Of a DNA stretch of 64,000 bases, positions 37,666 to 51,014 are shown piece after piece (position 1 is the stretch's first letter; each line of letters starts with the position of its first letter). A program made the position numbers and the translations under genes. The notes under the pieces are model-generated. The model ran no database searches. It saw only the letters and a program-made list of their open reading frames with translations, and was not told the origin of the DNA. Source of the DNA: Phalacrocorax aristotelis (taxonomy: Eukaryota > Chordata > Aves > Suliformes > Phalacrocoracidae); assembly GCF_949628215.1 (NCBI RefSeq), contig NC_134279.1, positions 52,750,266 through 52,814,265 on the forward strand, in the 5' to 3' direction.

Positions 37666-40600
37666 CTAAAGAAAAAAGTACTAGATCAGAAGTAGTATGT
37701 TCCAAACACTTGTTATCCCTCCCAAAGCAGTGAAAATAATGGGGAGGTTTTCCTCATTGTAAGGTTTCCTGGAAAACAAAATGAGAGCTTGTTTCTACTA
37801 GCCTAACTGCTGCAGGGTTCATTTGGACTGTTTGAAATTACAGGTTCACACTGTTAGGCATGTAACAGTACCAACATCACCAACAAAAATACTCATTACA
37901 CTGTCCTGTGTAATAGCAGGTAGGTGTATTTCTTTGGGGAAGAAGGGTAAATGCAGGTGGGAGGAGGAAGGAGTCATCCCCTGCAGCCTCTACTGCATGT
38001 CTTAGAGCAAAATTCCAACTATGCTGCTTCATACTCAGCCTTTATGTAGCCAGTATCCTGTTTCAAACAATGAGCATAAATGGTCACCCAGGAAAGAGTA
38101 AGAACAGGGTAAGTATTGTGACCTTTTCCTCAATACCCTTCCAGCTTCCAACCTCTTTCTGTTCAGGGGTTTTCCCGAAGCCAGTGTGTTTTGTCTTTTT
38201 CGTGACCTGCAATAGATCTCTCTTCCAAGTACTTCCCCAGTCTTTGCTAAATCCCACGCAATACCTCTCCAGTGCACCCCATTTCTCTCCAAGAAGTCCT
38301 AAACCACAACTGTCACTGACACAAGTCAGAGAGGAGAATTTTAACTTCAGATACAGACTTGAAAATAACCGTGGATCATAAAAATTCCTGCCATGTCACA
38401 GGCACATCCTCTTTCTGTCTTCGTGTCAATGCATTATAATGCATGTAAAAGTAATGAACTGTTCCAGAATATCTTCCACCTAAAAGCATGTCTACTCAAG
38501 GACTGTGCTGTACTAAATTGAAATCTTTCAGGGTATTCTTCAATACCGTATGCATAACAGACACTTTTCAAAATTAGATTAGGAAACATTCACTGCAGTT
38601 ATGGGTCAGTAGCAAAGAATAATTTCTGAAAGTTGACAGCCAAGCAACGGGGCAGCAGCTTGGCAGAGAGAACCATCTCAGCATTGGTAATTCAATTTAA
38701 AGGCCTGGAGTTATCTTTAGAAACATCACTGCTTCTTGCAGCACTGCTGCTCTTGTTGATGTTAATGGGCACCATTATCTAGAGGGACAGCACAGGAACT
38801 GTTGGAGAACAGCACAACACTTCAGTGGTGAAAAAAGAGCATATTTCTAAAGCGAAAAGCAAGCACTATGCTTTGAAGTAACACTTGAGAGAAATGGAAA
38901 AGATTAATATTGTTAATGCAGTTCAAGGAATATATGCAACAAAAAATGAAGCTCTGCATATTAGAAAGCATAAGCTTTGAGATTAGAATAAAGTATTATT
39001 GGTTACTGTGTTTGCAGAAGGAACACATTTAGTCAAACACACATTAATTTAGAAGACTCAGTTGCTTAATACATGGCTTTTGGTAGAGTGATTTTTAATC
39101 ACTTAGTTTTTGGAAGTATAGGGTCCTCTCTGGAATGAAGCTAAATAGTGACAATGCTCTCAGTCCTCTAAAAATCTACATTTGCAGGAGATTCATTTTT
39201 AAATGTGTCATCAGGAGGTTGATTCCTTCACGAAGCTGTTAACAATGGCTGTGCTATTGTAATTTATTTTGATGAAAGAACAATTATAAGGCAATTAGAC
39301 AAAATTATATTTTATTCTGCTACCATTACCACGCTTCATGTAAAGCTAGCAAACAAAAATATTTTAATAAAAGGTGGTATTAAACAGAAAAGGAAATTTT
39401 CAGTTGAACACCTCATTTTGGAAATTTTGGTGCCACTAGGCAACTCTCCTCCCAAAATACATACCAAAATAAAAGCAATAGCCATATTCCTGTAGGTCTT
39501 ATTAAACCTCACAAAAGGGGGTACCTTGTGTGCCTTGATGGGAATATTCTTACTGGCAACTGTAAGCATCTACTTTCTCTCCAGGTGTATCACACGCATT
39601 TAAATTATTTCAGCTGAAACTGTAACAGGTTGATCGTAAGTTTTCAGCAGCCACTGTGATGCCTGCTGATATAGCCTCAAAGATCTTCAGCTAAGCTTCA
39701 AATGACTTCTATTGAGCTGACCAAAAAATTTGTCAGGGAAATATCATGTTAAGCTGGCTATTGAATGAGTGCATGCCATAGGATATTTCCTGAGTTTATT
39801 ACTGAAAATGGTGCAGACATATAAAAGAAGATACATATTCAAAATAACAGCAATCGAGTGTTTTGGGGATACTGCTCAACAACAGCAGGAAAATTATATA
39901 TTATCTTTTGATTATGGCCTACAACATCTTCAAAGAATGGTTTTCTCTGATACGATGAGGCAGGTGCATAATTTATTCTGTACATTTATTACACTTTGCT
40001 GCATAAAAGCATTTTATTATTTTAAACAGTGAGGAAAATGCAACAGTGCAAAGGAGCATTTGTTTGCAATGATGTGCTATATAGCACTGAAGTCATAACA
40101 CAAACACAAAGCAAACACACCAGGATCTGGGAACTCCTAAAAAAGTCTGGAGATGCAACAGAAAATCAAGACATAAACTGAACATGTAGGGAAGAGAAGG
40201 CCAAGCAGGAAAATGAGGTTTTGGTGTCTGTGTTAAGGATCATAGGGAGATCTTCAGATCATAACTTTTTTTTTAAGCAGTGACCACATCAGATTTCTCT
40301 TATGTTAAAGCCTTGACAGGAAGAGTTTTAGGAAAAATGAAAAGCATTAAATTGCAGACCAGCAGTACATAAGGCAAGAGATCTAAAGAAACTGAAATAT
40401 TACATAATTGAGCGATTAACCCCAGTTTTTAAACAGGCCACCAGGGGAATGATGGACCAATAGATCTGTGTGGAAACTGGTAGATTCAGGCTTAGGTCAA
40501 TCAAAATAAGGCAAAAATTGTATTTACTCGTTACCTCATACACTGTCATGGAAATAAACCACATGGTATACGGCATCTAATATGAGTTTAACAACAATTT

Positions 40601-40727
40601 TAAAACAATCTTTAAAGCAAATTTAAATGAGTTTTCAAAACAATTGCTCTGAAGGGTAGATACGATTAACATATAAGCTAATAAAGTCTACAGACAATCT
40701 TTCACACCACTCCAACGAATGGCTTAC
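37666..40727 (-). other. TRMT9B: TRMT9B intron, 3.1 kb
   Basis: Phase-1 intron splitting Gly52, from donor G|GTAAGC beside 40728 to the TTTAG acceptor beside 37665. AT-rich. Short open frames (such as 38035-38292) have no support. No repeat was identified with confidence. Confidence 0.85.
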
Positions 40728-40881
40728 CTATGTCAGCAATGAGACTGCCAGGCTTTTGCTCCAGCAGAAAGTTTCGAACACGAGGCCATGCTTTGCTCTG
40801 CAGATCACTAAAGTAGGCAGCTGTATTTTCATACACACTATGCACATGCTGCTTTTCTAGCTGGGTAGCCTCATGTTCCAT
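40728..40881 (-). CDS. TRMT9B: TRMT9B first coding exon (residues 1-52)
   Basis: Starts with ATG at 40881-40879, one base after an acceptor ATGATTTCAG, so the start is set by the exon edge and by the match to the human N-terminus. It encodes MEHEATQLEKQHVHSVYE, then AAYFSDLQSKAWPRVRNFL and GSLIADI before the codon for Gly52 is split. YxxxAxYF and WPxVxxFL are family features of Trm9-like proteins ahead of motif I. A longer open frame continues upstream through the acceptor into the intron and should not be used. The three exons (154, 174, 1037 bases) sum to 455 codons including stop. Confidence 0.95.
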
Positions 40882-40882
40882 C
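40882..40882 (-). other. TRMT9B: Last 5' UTR base of TRMT9B exon 2
   Basis: Splicing at ATTTCAG|G leaves one G before the ATG in this exon; all remaining 5' UTR must come from the upstream exon or exons. Confidence 0.8.
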
Positions 40883-43800
40883 CTGAAATCATAATGAAAG
40901 ATTATGTACGACATAAAACAAACTGTTGTAGCATAGACTTTACATTTTATAGACATGCATAATTCAGGACCTTTTAAGTTTACACTCATAAAATCATTAT
41001 GACCCTCTAACAGCCATCATACTTATAAAATGGTCTTTACTCAAAGGACCTGAATTTATTTCATGAAAGTCAAGAAAAAATCTGAACGTATCACCTTGCC
41101 TGAGGAGCACTATATAACTGCATGAGCCTGTTCAATAATATGCACATTCCTAAATAAGTTCACCGATGTAGTAAAAGCTTATCTGGTGCAAAACGAAGCC
41201 TTACTCAGCAGGAGTGCAGAATGATTAAGAACAGGAAATTTTCCAGTTGTAACTAAGGTGAGTATGTAGGCAAACTATTAGTACGTTATTTGAAATATAG
41301 CCTGGACCCTGAAACCAAAGCCCCTAAATCATGCATAAATTATTTGTGGTTTATTTACCCTCTAGAAGTGATGAGTTGGTTGATATTTTTCAGCAACAAA
41401 ACCAGGATTTCCTGGCTCCCACTCTGCTATCTTCATTTCTTAGTCATGTATTTGAGTTTAATGCTTCATCTGAAAAGTGGTATCTTCTTAGACTTTTAAA
41501 ACTATTCCTAAGCCAATCCAAAACACATGTGGATGCAGACACTGAATCCCTTTACACAGACTCTTACATCTTCCTTAAGATTTCCACTCATCCCAGCACC
41601 AACCAGGTCAGACTTTAATATCTGATGGAGGCTGATGAGAGTATTTTTCGAAGCATTAAGGGATCCTTCAAACTAATTCAAACCACCTGTTTATTCAGGA
41701 AATACTCTTTCCCATTATTAAAACAGAACTTATTTAATTGTCTAAGTACTCAGCAAAGATTAAAGCCGGTTTCCAAACTTCTTCCAAGAAATTATCATGA
41801 GATTATAAAAGTGACTCCCCTGGCTGCATTTGAAAATGTCAGAAGCAAAGACTTTAAACACACAAGTTCTTTTGCTTTTCTTGATTTTCAAATAATATAC
41901 ATTTTTGAATCATAATAAAAAATGTTTCTTTCTGTCACTTTTACTGTTGAAAGACGTTATTATGAGAAAAGATTTAAAATAAAATATTGCATATAATAAC
42001 AAAAAATGTGAGCTCTTCAAAACACCTGTCCTATAACACAATCTTTTTAATTTAGAAAATGGGAGTTAATCCCAGTGACTGAAAAAAAAAAAGGTTAATG
42101 TACTTCAAGTTAAGTGTGTGTGAGTGCCTACAGGCACAGTATGTAAGACTTGATCCATTTCACTGGTTTTACATAGTCTGCTATGTATGAAGTCAGGCCA
42201 AATTGTCACAATCGTCAGTCTATTCTGACTGTAGTATCTATGAATATTCTTCAAAACATTTACGTTCAAAGTTTTCACAATCCTTACTTTTTTTTTCTGG
42301 CATGATCCACAATTTTCTTTTAATGATGCATTATCTCACCTTTTAGTAGTTGAAAAAAAAAAATTCAGTAACAGTATCATAAATTCTTAGTAGGCACATT
42401 TTCACTGTCAAATTGAAATGTGGACAACTATGGCAGACCGAACAACAGAAGTAGACAGTATTGAAACATAGATTTGAAATCGTATTACATGTGCCAGAAG
42501 TTACTCAGTCAGAACTTTTCTCAGAATGCCATTTCAAGTTATGTTGTCAAATAGGATGGGTTAGTTGCAGCAATTTCAAATAATTATTCCTTAGAGTCAA
42601 AAGCCCATTCTTTTTTTCTTATTTGACCCTTAAATAAAATGAATTGGGTGTTTCATGTCTGCCGCTATCTTTCTTCTCTGCCTCAAAACATACCCTATTT
42701 TGTTGTTCAACTGCCTAGAAATCCTCTGTTTACAAGTAGAAATTCCAAAGACTAACAATCATTTACTTTCTTTTGCCATCTGATATGCTCCTTGCTCTAG
42801 TTTATATTTCATGCTTGGTTACTATGTGGTTCGGTGTTTCCAAGTGTTTTTATCTTTCCACTTGAAGCTCTTTGTTTAATCTTTGCAATTCTTAAAAAAA
42901 GAAAAAAAAGGAGAATGTTTTTCAGTCATTCATACTGAATTCCAAATGCTACAGAAATTCCAGTCTATGTCACCTACAGAAGTAGCTGTCTGAACTGAAG
43001 GTTAATTTGAATATTTTAAACACAAAAGCCAGCTTGGACTTGACTGAGAAGACTGTAAGAATTTTCCCATTGATACAATGTTACGTTATACCTTTCCTAA
43101 AATGTCTTTACAGAATTCCAATGTAGGCTGAAATTTCGTTTAGTTTCCTGCTGAATCACAAGACAATTCAGTTTTTCCTTTAACTTTCTTATTCACTGGG
43201 ACTGATATTGAGTCTTCTGCTATATAGGACATGCTAGAGACTCATGTATTACAACACTGAATTAGAGGTTATTATTTTTAGATACACTTAATAAACATTG
43301 TCATGATAATAATTCTGTTATAATCTTAGAACAACAGTAGTCTACTAAAATACAAATTATTTTATTTACCTTTTCATTATAATTTCCATTATAATTTCCT
43401 GCAGATTGTTTACGTTTTCTAGAAAATTAAGTCACATGATGAAATTGGACTTGCCAATTTGACTTCCCAGTCAAGATCCATAACACTACCTGGTTTATTT
43501 TGCAGCACAGCAGGGAAATGTCCTAGCAATAAACCTCTTCATTTCAATGTTTACAAAAGGCAAGAAACCTGTGGAGTCTGACCTGGCCTGCAGCCATACC
43601 AGTTTCACACAAGTCTAGTGTCACTGAAAACATCAGAAGCTTAGAAATATATAACTTTACAAGCCAAACTCAATACCTCTATTTCCCTTTATAAGCAAAA
43701 TAACCATTACAACTTTTTTGCCTTGAAAGTAGCAGACAGTGTCTCTGTTGCACATAAATTGTAGAAAATGTTCAGTTCACCCAACTTCTGGACTGTAACT

Positions 43801-46800
43801 TCCAGGATAATTGCAACGTCTGTTTAGCAAAGGGGGTAATGAAAGTCCAAGATGCCCAGAAAACCCACTGCTTCAGCATCTGCTCCAGTTCTCATTTAAG
43901 TTACTTGGAAGATGTCCGATAAGCCAGTAAAGAGGAAAAGAAGAACAGAGGGTGGTAATTATGGACACACTTTCCCCATGCTCAATTCTTCTTTTCTGGT
44001 GCGGTAGCTTGTGCTCCCGTCAAAGGGTTCATGCAGAGATTCGGTGCAGAGCAGGGAGTGTGCAGTAAATTGGCACCCAGCTGTTCAGGCACTCTGCAGC
44101 AAGTCTTGACAAGTCCCCAAAACCTGGACGCAGCTTAAGAAATGTAAGACTCCTCCAAACAAACAGTTTGGATAACAAATGAAGAGCGGGTTTCTCCTCC
44201 CTTTCAGTGCTTCCTGGTCATGGAGGTTCATTCAGGAGACTACAATAGGCCCTTTTTGCAGCTGACCTGTCAAGTGAGAAAACTGGATGAAAGCTGTAGT
44301 GTCATTTCTGTCAAACTTCCAGGGAAATGGATCACCAGTCCATCACATCTAACTGGTATACGAACAAACTGAAAGTAAATAGGTTATAGTCCATTGACTC
44401 TCTCCTACATTGCTGCTTTCCTTCTTTGTAAAAATAAAATTTTAAAAAAAGCAAAACAAAAAATAAACTAAAATATTACAGCTTTACAGGAGGTAGAAGG
44501 AATTGTAAAACATATGATATCATATATCTTCATAGCTACACATCTCACTAAAAGTTCCCTGACTCCAAGGTAATCTAATTTATTCTTTTCCATTAACATT
44601 TTGAAACCTTTTAGATAATTAACTTTTCAAGGATACTGCTTCCAGGAAAGCCATGTTGCTTGGACATTTTCTATCACTGCTGAAGTAATAAATACATTTA
44701 AACATGTTAACTCAAAATTACAACAACCAAAAATTAATAATCCCAGTTTCCAACATTTTAAAAAGTCAGGATTATTTTTATTTGAGTTTTTTTTCCACAC
44801 ACTTTTTGTTTGGTTGTTTTTGAAAGGGTCTGACTTACAATTTTGGCTAACTGAATTAAATACTTTATCCTCAAATGGACAAAACAGTTGCTGGCTCCCA
44901 GATGCAAGGGGTGCCCTAACACTGAAGTGCAGGCGTTCAGTCCAAAAACTCTGCCTCTACTCCAGCCTACCCAAAGCTTCCCACACATTCCTGCAGTTCT
45001 TCTGAATCCCTTGCAGCCCTCCTCATCCTCCTCAGGTTAACCCTCCTATCCACCTAAGATTTTCACGTTCTTCCATCTACCTTAGCATATGCTATATCAC
45101 CACCACTATTTTAATTTGATGGATAATACTATGAAGTGTTGACCTGGCCCATGTTCAGTTCCTCCTTGCCTCTGTTTCCAGGCCAGTCACAACACCCAGA
45201 ACACATTCAAAACTTTTTGTCAATGTCCTCTTGGATGCACCTGTGACTGTCATAGTAGTCATCAAATCCTGCATTGCGCCTATCTGTCTTCACATCAATT
45301 GCTCTTGATTAATTTGAGCCACAGGCTTTCCTTTTGTCTTCTCTCCTGCAACTGCCCCTTTTCTCTAATGCTGTGATGAGCAGCAGGAAATCACACAACT
45401 CAGTTTGGGAGCCAGGTATGCAAGATTTCAGCCTATTAATGAGGGCTCCTCTTAGTTACCCACTTCATGCACTGGTGGGAATACTCAATCCCATTTTGGA
45501 TTAGGAGAACTCCAAAGATCTAGGAAATTCAGCACAGTTGTGTCTCTCTGTGTTACTACAGCATCATAACTTTTGGTTAAGTACGCAACTCCAGCTATGG
45601 ATGCAATAACCTAATTAACCACTGGCCTTAAATAGAACAGTATAACCATAAGGGTCAGGTCTACGTCCCACAATACCCTGCTCTCCAGCAATAACACGTG
45701 CAGCTGTTGCTGATACGGACAGCGAGGTAAAAAGGGAGGTAGTCCAATTTGCATTCTCTCCCTTCATCTACAGATCAGGGACAACTACCTATACAGTGAG
45801 CAATGCTCTCAGGTTACTTCCAGCTTGCCTCAGACTTACCAGTCTTTTCACCCAACATAAGTAGCCATGGAAAGCTAAGTCTACAGCCCTAATGGTCACC
45901 TATAAGCCATAGTCTTTTTTTCCAAGCAAATACAAAAATCCAATTAATCTCCAACTGTAAAACCTCACTGCAGCCTTTCTCAAAAACAGACCTAACATTT
46001 CTTTATCAGAACTCTGCTTACCCGTGGGACTGAATTTATAAATCATAGTAACACCTCCATACTGATTGACAGTGCTTTCTCATTTCATTAATGAAGGCCA
46101 CGAACAGGAGCATTATGACATACTAAATTGCTTCCAGATACAAATCATTATCTAAAACAGCTTTATTAGTAAATAAAGGATAATGAAACAAAATAATAGG
46201 AAACCTGCTGTGAATAGTTAAACTAGCTGCAATGAAAGTTTAGCAAGATGAGATTATTTGCTTATATAAGGCTAACAACTCTGGTAATTAATTTCACTCA
46301 CGCATGAACTCTTATAATCCCATGAAAATTCACAGCCTGAAATCAGAGCAAGATGAACTCTGTGCAGCATATCTAAAACCTTACGGAGCTGAAGTCCTGA
46401 TTCAGAACCCTTCCTCCAGTAAATTTGGGAAATTGTGAAGTGAAAAACAAAGAGCCAGACAAATTTGACAAGAATCACTGTTATTTGAAATGCTCATTGC
46501 AAACCTAGCATTTTAAAGTAATTTCATTAATTGAAATAAAGACACTATCATATTTTTCTTACTAAAAAATAAAGAGAACCTTGCCCTAATGAAAGATTGA
46601 AAGCACTGAGGTTGTTCTTTCAAGATCTTGGACTAAATAAGTTTATGGTGCAAGCTCTATTCACTCAAAATGACAACCATTCACCATCACATTCATTTTG
46701 TTAGCTTTATTTTCCAGTTCAGACAAAACCTAGTACTATCCACTGCACATCCTATTCTTGGATCAGTTAATCATTTAATATTCCCCCTGCTGTTTTGCAT

Positions 46801-47449
46801 TTAGGGTCATAGTCTATGTGGCTGAAAGGTTGCACTGTAAACAGACTTATTTCACTAAGTACATAAACTCCATCCTGTAAATAGGTAACATTCTGCTAAG
46901 ATGACAATGCACAAACACAGACCCTTTGCCATTAAAAAACACTGAAAGGAGCATACTCGTGCACAAGCTGCCCAGTGCCTTTGTCTGTTCATCTTTACTA
47001 TCACATAAAAACTCATAAATAAGCTCCCAGCAACGAGGGTCCCTTCCTGCTGGGGTCCCACACTGTAAGAAATCCCTGGTGCTACATGTGCACTGATGTG
47101 TGTCTCCAGATCCTGTACAGAAACACTCTGTACAGGTGTTAGAAGAGAAGGGAGGACCAGGAAAAATTTGGTCAACTAAGTGGGGGGAAAACTCCAATAA
47201 TAAGTGGTGCTAAAAAGACCAAGGTGTTTAGGTTTTTTCTTCTTCTTCTTCACTATACATCTTAATTGCCACCAGGCAGCCAATACATAAAGGGAAAAGA
47301 AACTAGGATGGAATGGGAAAGAAAAGGCATTTTAAATAAGGTCAGGGTTTTCAAAACAACTAGTCTGTTAAACAGTACTTAAGGAACTGATTGCACCAAC
47401 CTCAGATTAGCCAGTCCCAGAGCCAACAGAAATTAGTTTTGAGAAACTG

Positions 47450-48525
47450 TGGGCAATAGGTACAGTCCCCAGTCTCTTGATATTCTCATAAACAAATTAG
47501 GGACAGTTGGTTTAGATGAAATTGCAGTAGAAGTTGGTACCATTTTGAAGGGAATATTTAGAGTGTGGCTATCAACAATTCACTGTCACACTGGAAGGAT
47601 AAGAGAATTTTGTTCAGGAGTCTGTTTTGGATGCTTCTCAGTGATTTCTTTGCATGATGGATCAGAAAGTTGCATTATATCTGCAGATGGACCAAACTGA
47701 TAAGGGTTCCAACACACTGGATCATGGTATTAGAATTCAAGTGCTTTGACAGATTGAAAAAGACAAAAGCAAGGCATTTTATTAAGAAAAGAATAACCAA
47801 CAGCACAAATAAAGGCTGAGGGAGGCAGGATGGAATGACTGGCAGCAGTTGTACAGAAGTGGATCTGGGCGCTATAACATTTCACAGATTTAGCACCATA
47901 TATGCTATGGCGTTATGGTGTTTTTTGCAACATACTGTTGCAAAAAAACTAATACCAGCACACAGAAATAGGGCAAATACTTGCAAGTTACATAAAACAG
48001 CCCTTGTACTACATTTGGCACTGCTGATATATCAGTTTGAGTATTATGCCTATTTTCAAGCAAGGGCCATGTAGACCCAGTGGAAATATTACAGAAGAGA
48101 AAAACAATGATTGGAGATCATTGTAAATCCCTAATAGATCAGAAATCAAGTAAACCTCTGGGAAAGGTGTTAAGTTTCTTGGATGGATCTTGTCCTCTCA
48201 GGATGAGAGCCATCTTCTCATACAAGAGGGCTGTTGCAAAGTGGGAGGGTATAAGCTCTTTTCCAAAGTGAAGGGTAGAAAAAAGATGGTGGGCTTAAAT
48301 TACAGCAAGAAAGATACAGGTGAGGCATTTTAAAAACAAGAAGGACAGAAAAGCACTGGAAATTATTCTGGCCCAGGTAGGTCATGGAGCCTCCATCAAT
48401 GGGGTCTTAAAAGCATAAACTAGTTAAGCACCTGCCAGGAAATACACTGAAGTAATTGATGCACCTTCAGGGGAGGGAGATGATGCCCCGACATCTAGCC
48501 TTGTGACTCTATGTGTCTATGAGGT
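47450..48525 (+). mobile_element. Ancient CR1-like LINE relic, + strand
   Basis: Heavily diverged but colinear with a CR1/L3-like 3' half. Landmarks are TATATCTGCAGATGGACCAA (the degenerate FADD box, about 47678), AAGTGGATCTGGGCGCTATA (47860), GTTGCAAAAAAACTAATACC (47939), TGAGTATTATGCCTATTTTC (48040), ATGGTGGGCTTAAATTACAG (48286), and a 3' end near CTATGTGTCTATGAG (48510-48525). Indels and stops throughout mark it as an old insertion, much older than the 17.5 kb fragment. Confidence 0.68.
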
Positions 48526-48769
48526 ACAAAACTTCAATTCTTCAAGTTACAAGCAGTGACCTGCTGTAGAAAAACAAAAACGAAAGGCTGCTTCACAGTG
48601 TTTATTACTCTTTAACACAGGGATTGTTTCTACAGCTAAATTAGTACAGATATTAAGCTAATTTCCTCCTGAGTTTCAGCAGGTTGGTTTGTGTCCTAAG
48701 AGGCCTATATCATTAGCCCAAAGACCCTGGCCATGCTACGCTACTCATAAGCTTTAAATGTAGCTATTT

Positions 48770-49195
48770 TCCCTCCTTGGTCACTCTATCTTTCAAATAC
48801 TTGTAAACAGTTATCTTGCCTTCTCTCCCTTATTTACCAGCAGTTAACCAACCATTAAACATTTAGTACTTTTCATCCTCCCTGATGAATCAATCTGGGT
48901 GGTCTTCTACAAGTATTGTTGTCATTCTCTGTATCCTCTCCATATGTCTGCATTCTTCGTGCCAAACTGTACTCACAGGAATATTTGGTTTCTTAATGTC
49001 ATCCTACAGTTCTGGAATTATAGCTTTCTAAATTCCTTCTGTTTCCTCATGGTCTGGGTCTGCATTTAGAGTACTACTTCCAGATGGATTAGTTTTAATT
49101 TATGCAGTATAATTCTCCTTTTTTTCCTGCCCGTAGAGCTCATCACAGTTGGTACTTACATTGTACTTGGTGCTATATACAAAGCCTTCCCAATT
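48770..49195 (-). mobile_element. Ancient CR1-like LINE relic, - strand
   Basis: In + orientation it reads like the complement of an old CR1/L3 3' region: TTTCAAATACTTGTAAACAG (48792), a gap, then TCATTCTCTGTATCCTCTCC (48922), CATATGTCTGCATTCTTCGT, CAAACTGTACTCACAGGAAT (48963) and TACTTACATTGTACTTGGTG (49153). The match is patchy and the limits are approximate. Its 3' end faces that of the + strand relic 245 bases away. Confidence 0.5.
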
Positions 49196-50980
49196 AAAAC
49201 AATTTACAAACTGACTTAAGACATTCAATTACTTGAAAATATCTCTTCTGCTGAAACTTAATATCTTAGTGACAGAAAGATAAGCAGCACATTGTCAAAT
49301 AGGATCCCAAATTAAGGCTGTCAGTGGTTACCTTTGACCTCAAGATTAAATATAAAATATTGCACATTCAATTACAGTAATTAGAGAAGTAGTAAGTGGA
49401 TTATCTTGATACTTTTTATAAACTACACTTGATTATCGCATGTTTATTATAAGCGAACATACAATTTCCTATCTTAAAATATTCATATTCGTTTTCAGTA
49501 TACAAATGTAGTCAGTGTTCAGTACGCTGTCCAAATACAGTTTTAAAAGAAGACCAGGTCTGGTGGCAGACACTATTAGGTATTAAGTTATCCTCAGCAA
49601 ATGACCATCAGAATGAGAGCAAAGACAGTATCACATTTTTATTATCCTACAAAACTCAAAAAAAATCTGTCTGATTAGCTTTTATTTTTTTGTAATTGTT
49701 AGTGATAGAAAGTAATGTATTTATATTTGCTTTCTTGAAAAATAAAAGGTGTCTTATATGTCATTGAGGTTAGTGCTCAAAGACAAGAACTTATCCTGGG
49801 TACTATCTAATAGCAATTGAGGGCTTACGCAGCTGACAAAAGCATTTGAAGATACAACAGCAATCCTACCAGGATTCAGAGTTAGACATAGACACAGAAA
49901 AATTGCATTATGTTGTTACTAAAAGGTCGAGGTGTAACGCTCCATGAAATGTCTGGCCACTGCCACAGACAGAGGTTCTTCCAGTCGTAGCTGTAGCAGA
50001 CTGAGCAGTGTGAAGGCTCAGCACCCCTGTAGTCAAAATCCCTAGAAAAGATCCTTCATTTCCATAAATCAGCAGAGATTCACTGAAGGATTGTTTCACT
50101 GTAAACGGTTTATAGCATGAGCGATACCTTTTTACATAACTTGATCTTTCTAAGCCCTCTATTTTAAGGCAAAGAAAGGCTTTTTACACAATGCAATTTT
50201 TCCTATTCAGCATGGAAAGTAAAAGCTCCCTGAGGGAGCTGAAATTTCATAGAAATACCACTGAAGTTCTCCATTTGGAAAATATTTTAATACTGTGGCC
50301 TTTTTAGATGTATTTTTTTCTTAAAATCAATATTTTCCAGGAAATTATTGTGTTTTGGGGAACAACAGTTGAGATCTACAAAAATCAGTATCTGGAGCAC
50401 CAATAGAAATTTTTTCTTTGGTCGACAAGTAATTAATTTTTCTGAAATGATTACATGTAGATCTGAATGTAAAGTTTTCTTCAAAATGGAATACTTTTTT
50501 CAACAGCAAAACACAAACCAAAATATATAGTGCCTTTGATCCAACTGTGTTAAGTCTAAACTTTTCTGAGAAAAAAAAAATCAGGCAGGACTCTGTCTCA
50601 CATGAGTTTTAATCAATTACATAAAACCTGGCTATGACACAAATATTTATTTTATTTTTCAATAGTCAGACTTCCTTTCTCCCAGTAGTTCAGCTGATAT
50701 TTCTATCTCTATTTTTGAAGGTACATATATAACTTTTGAAGAACCAGTGTCTTTACTGTAAGCACTTTCAAACAAGAATTCATTTTTCACTTAAAACCTA
50801 TTAAAATTAAACCTATTTAAAAACTATTTAAAAATTGCTTCATATATGTATAAAATTCCAAAGTATTTTTTCAATCTCTTTAATCTTTACAAATTAAAGA
50901 GCTGTGCAGCCCTTAAGCCATGGTTTTCTGCCACACAGGATTATTCCATATCTATTATTACCTATAAACATGCCCGTGTA

Positions 50981-51014
50981 GATCCTGGTACTACAAAGAT
51001 CCTGGTACTACTAC
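50981..51014 (+). repeat. 17-bp tandem duplication
   Basis: GATCCTGGTACTACAAA is followed directly by a second GATCCTGGTACTACTA copy. It is a small local duplication in TRMT9B intron 1. Confidence 0.8.

Noticed and set aside
40882..40989. Upstream extension of the TRMT9B N-terminus (open frame to 40989)
   Set aside because: It crosses a good ATTTCAG acceptor and the extra residues are not like the family N-terminus.
50224..50240. AGCTCCCT/AGGGAGCT palindrome
   Set aside because: Eight-base arms are too short to separate from chance in 64 kb.
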